Assembly: GCA_002427885.1 (NCBI GenBank)
Contig: DIZI01000008.1
Location: 205,037-269,036 of the forward strand
Origin: Paludibacter sp. UBA6032
GTDB lineage: Bacteria > Bacteroidota > Bacteroidia > Bacteroidales > Paludibacteraceae
Length of the DNA: 64,000 bases
Direction: 5' to 3'
Both the position numbers and the translations under genes were made by a program. Shown in pieces: positions 61,768 to 64,000 of this stretch (position 1 is its first letter; each line of letters starts with the position of its first letter). The notes below the pieces were generated by a model. That model made no database searches, was not told the DNA's origin, and worked only from the letters and a program-made list of their open reading frames with translations.

Positions 61768-61790
61768 CCTCCACTTTAGGGGTTGGGGGT
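61768..61790 (-). repeat. C4/G4 repeat upstream of nifB
   Basis: CCTCCACTTTAGGGGTTGGG plus GGT, an inverted, slightly diverged partner of 61670-61691, placed right after the nifN stop. Confidence 0.8.
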
Positions 61791-61793
61791 TCT

Positions 61794-63101
61794 CTAAATG
61801 TATTTATACCCAATAGGAGAATTCTCCTGTTTATATTCTATTAAAGCATTTACTACTCTGTCAAATAATTCCTGTGTACCACGGTAGCCTATATGATGCA
61901 TCCGGCTTGCTCCGAAACGGTCGTGAATCGGAAATCCGACACGTATTAACGGTATTTTTAATCCGCGGGCAATGTAGTATCCTTTGCTGTTACCCAATAA
62001 AAAATCTGGTTTAAACTCTTTGGATTTTTCACGTAAAGTTTCGAAATCGGCACCTTTTATATAAAAAGGTTCGACACCTATTTCCTTACACCAATCTGCC
62101 ATAGCAGTTACAAAATCATCTTCACCATACAGCAATGCCTTTTTACCGAAAACATATTTATGAGCATCCACGTATGAATCAACCAGACGCCCGCGTTCTT
62201 TGCGGTGTTTTTCAGGAATCTCATTTCCACTCAGTTCTCTCAATGTTTCCATAAACTTATCGGATGCTTCGATGCCAATTGGCAAGGGCATTTGGTAATT
62301 TTTTATATAGTAAGTTGTTGCAAGCCATTCACCGGCTGTTTGTGTCGATCCGTTTTCTTTTATACGTGAAACACCTTTATTGAAATTTGCCCCGAACTCG
62401 ACTACGGCTTTGGAATTACCCATTCGTCGAATCTCATGTATGGTTGTTCCACCGGTAGGGATTAGTTGATACTCGGAAGTATATTCGTTGTCCAGTGTTT
62501 CGCTATAGTCGGGAAACAAGGTGAATTGTATCCTGAAATCAGTTAGCAATTCCTTTAAATACCGGATATCAGCAGGCGAAACCATACCGGGTAAAATGCT
62601 GATGTGTTTTCCCATTTTTTCAAATTCTGCCAGCGTTTTAATTGTCGCCAATACAGTGTTATGAAATCCTTCGGCATGACTTCCACAATAACTGGGTGTG
62701 GAAGCATTGATAAATATTGGTATTAATTTTTCCGGGCCTTCAAAGTTTTCAATAAAGTTTCGGATATGTCCCGGAATATCTTCACCTATGGTTTCCGAAA
62801 GGCAGGTAGAAGCAATTCCTATGACACCTGGTTTATATTGTTTAATTATATTGGTGATACCTGTGATAAAATTTCTGCTTCCTCCAAATATGGTCGATTC
62901 TTCACTAAAATTACTTGATGCAATATCAACCGGTTCTTTGTAGTGGCTAATCATATATCGCCTGATATAGGTGGCACAACCCTGACTTCCGTGGATAAGT
63001 GGTACACAACCTTCAATACCTTTAAAGACCAATGATGCACCAAGCGGAGCACATAACTTGCAGGAATTCCGGGTGGAAGTATATGTTTTTGCTTCTATCA
63101 T
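61794..63101 (-). CDS. nifN: Nitrogenase cofactor scaffold subunit NifN
   Basis: Beta-type subunit of the NifEN scaffold on which NifB-co matures to FeMo-co. The 435-aa protein has the cluster-binding region NSCKLCAPLGASLVFKGIEGCVPLIHGSQGC (key cysteines about 14, 17, 31, 41) and ASTCLSETIGEDIPGHI (about 118-134). It is shorter than nitrogenase NifK and lacks its extension, as expected for NifN. Downstream of nifE and upstream of nifB, the usual order. Confidence 0.92.
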   Translation of the reverse strand: MIEAKTYTSTRNSCKLCAPLGASLVFKGIEGCVPLIHGSQGCATYIRRYMISHYKEPVDIASSNFSEESTIFGGSRNFITGITNIIKQYKPGVIGIASTCLSETIGEDIPGHIRNFIENFEGPEKLIPIFINASTPSYCGSHAEGFHNTVLATIKTLAEFEKMGKHISILPGMVSPADIRYLKELLTDFRIQFTLFPDYSETLDNEYTSEYQLIPTGGTTIHEIRRMGNSKAVVEFGANFNKGVSRIKENGSTQTAGEWLATTYYIKNYQMPLPIGIEASDKFMETLRELSGNEIPEKHRKERGRLVDSYVDAHKYVFGKKALLYGEDDFVTAMADWCKEIGVEPFYIKGADFETLREKSKEFKPDFLLGNSKGYYIARGLKIPLIRVGFPIHDRFGASRMHHIGYRGTQELFDRVVNALIEYKQENSPIGYKYI

Positions 63102-63112
63102 TTTGTTTGATT

Positions 63113-63156
63113 TTTAGAGTCAAGAGTCAAGAACCAAGATTCAAGACAAAAGACTA
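63113..63156 (-). repeat. Short imperfect repeat between nifE and nifN
   Basis: Several copies of an AAGAGTCAAGA / AACCAAGATTCAAGA-like unit in the nifE-nifN gap. No gene or clear signal is seen. Confidence 0.55.
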
Positions 63157-63191
63157 ATTTTTGAGACATTATTTGGTAACTTACTTACTTC

Positions 63192-64000
63192 TTACTGCTG
63201 TTCCTTCGTAAATTTCCAAACCGGACTCATGGCCGTGGTATATATTTCTTTCGCAAAATTGATCATTCCTTCATATCCTGCCAACGGCTCTTTCCGTTCG
63301 TGGTTGTGATCGCAGAACCCAAGTCCGATCTTGTGGGCAATGGGTCGTTCTTTTACACCTCCAATAAAAATGTCTGCCTTTTTTTGTTTCACAAAGTGCG
63401 AAAGCTCTACCGGATTGGAATCATCAACAATGATGGTTCCTTCGTCACAAAGTTGTTTTATCAGCTCGTAGTCCTCGGTTGTACCGGTTTGTGAACCTAC
63501 AATCACCGATTGAACACCGATTAATCTTAATGCTTTAACCAACGAAATGGCTTTGAATGCTCCACCTACATAAATGGCAGCTTTTTTACCGGTAAGTTGT
63601 TCTTTGTACCATGCCAATGCCGGCATCATGCGGGAGATTTCTTCTTTGACCAACTCACGGGCTTTTGCCATCATATCATCATCTTTGAAAAAACGGGCTA
63701 CATCATACAGTGCATCGCTCATATCTTCAATTCCAAAATACGATACCCGCATAGAAGGAATGTTATATTCATCCGTCATCATTTTCGCGAGGTAATTCAT
63801 CGATCCCGAACATTGTACCACGTTCAGTGCAGCATTGTGTGCATTGCAAATATCATCCACCCGTCCGTCACCGGTAATAGTGGCATTGACGTGCACACCC
63901 ATTTTTTTATAGTATTCCAATAAAATCCAAAGTTCGCCGGCCAAATTGAAATCGCCAAGTATATTGATGCTTTTTGCCGGAGTAAAAGGTTTGCTTCTTG
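63192..64000 (-). CDS. nifE: Nitrogenase cofactor scaffold subunit NifE (partial)
   Basis: Alpha-type subunit of the NifEN scaffold. Only the C-terminal about 269 residues lie in the window; the frame is open to the right edge, where it reads KSINILGDFNLAGELW. Visible segments include NVVQCSGSMNYLAKMM and GAFKAISLVKALRLIGVQS and the ending EIYTTAMSPVWKFTKEQQ. The first ATG-like start inside the window is a leucine codon (TTG), not the true start. The gene precedes nifN by about 90 bases. Confidence 0.92.
   Translation of the reverse strand, partial: RSKPFTPAKSINILGDFNLAGELWILLEYYKKMGVHVNATITGDGRVDDICNAHNAALNVVQCSGSMNYLAKMMTDEYNIPSMRVSYFGIEDMSDALYDVARFFKDDDMMAKARELVKEEISRMMPALAWYKEQLTGKKAAIYVGGAFKAISLVKALRLIGVQSVIVGSQTGTTEDYELIKQLCDEGTIIVDDSNPVELSHFVKQKKADIFIGGVKERPIAHKIGLGFCDHNHERKEPLAGYEGMINFAKEIYTTAMSPVWKFTKEQQ

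Overview
The window comes from a low-GC, free-living or gut-type member of the Bacteroidales. Three things point there: the SusC/SusD pair, the hybrid two-component regulator, and promoters that fit the Bacteroidetes pattern (TTTG, about 20 bases, TAnnTTTG) instead of the usual -35/-10. A nitrogenase cofactor cluster together with a fructan locus and a probable type IX secretion cargo suggests a Paludibacter-like bacterium; that genus guess is inference. No rRNA, tRNA, CRISPR array, transposase gene or phage gene was seen.

Layout. (1) 1-3.9 kb: a secreted GH127 beta-L-arabinofuranosidase, then a small cysteine-rich operon (DUF6132-like, DUF2892-like, HMA-like, thioredoxin lipoprotein) next to an ArsR-type repressor. 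A 21-bp operator occurs once in front of each transcription unit. (2) 4-12.4 kb: housekeeping genes aroB, CoA-binding protein, dapB, two tandem signal peptidases, WbqC-like, ilvE, DUF1345, rimM. (3) 12.4-28.3 kb: a complete fructan utilisation locus: SusC, SusD, a surface lipoprotein, an outer GH32, a second secreted binding-type protein with a putative T9SS tail, a terminator, then exo-type GH32, sugar porter, fructokinase, another terminator, and the periplasmic-binding-protein type hybrid sensor/regulator. The same 29-bp box stands exactly 29 bases ahead of the -7 element of both PUL operons. (4) 28.3-31 kb: an unknown gene, an acetyltransferase with no normal start codon, and two tandem lysophospholipid-acyltransferase-like genes. 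(5) 31.3-47.1 kb: the division and cell wall cluster mraZ-rsmH-ftsL-ftsI-murE-mraY-murD-ftsW-murG-murC-ftsQ-ftsA-ftsZ, then a YqeY gene. (6) 47.8-55 kb, minus strand: envelope assembly (DUF6089, uppS, bamA, two Skp/OmpH), ybeY and an SpmAB-type membrane protein. (7) 55.3-64 kb: nitrogen fixation: nifA, a GNAT, a NifX-like and a Nif11 protein on the plus strand, converging on nifE(partial)-nifN-nifB-ferredoxin-nifV-HEPN-like on the minus strand.

The most unusual signal is a family of short C4/G4 palindromic repeats (core CCCCTAACCCCTAAAGGGG). In three unrelated genes (rsmH, nifV, nifB) two inverted copies 73-76 bp apart bracket the start codon, forming a 118-121-bp unit. One copy is read in frame at residues 15-22 of the protein, just before the conserved enzyme begins. 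In rsmH the copy is read in a different frame and carries a T-to-C change that removes what would otherwise be an in-frame stop. This looks like a miniature element that has replaced gene starts, or a start-codon-enclosing RNA structure.
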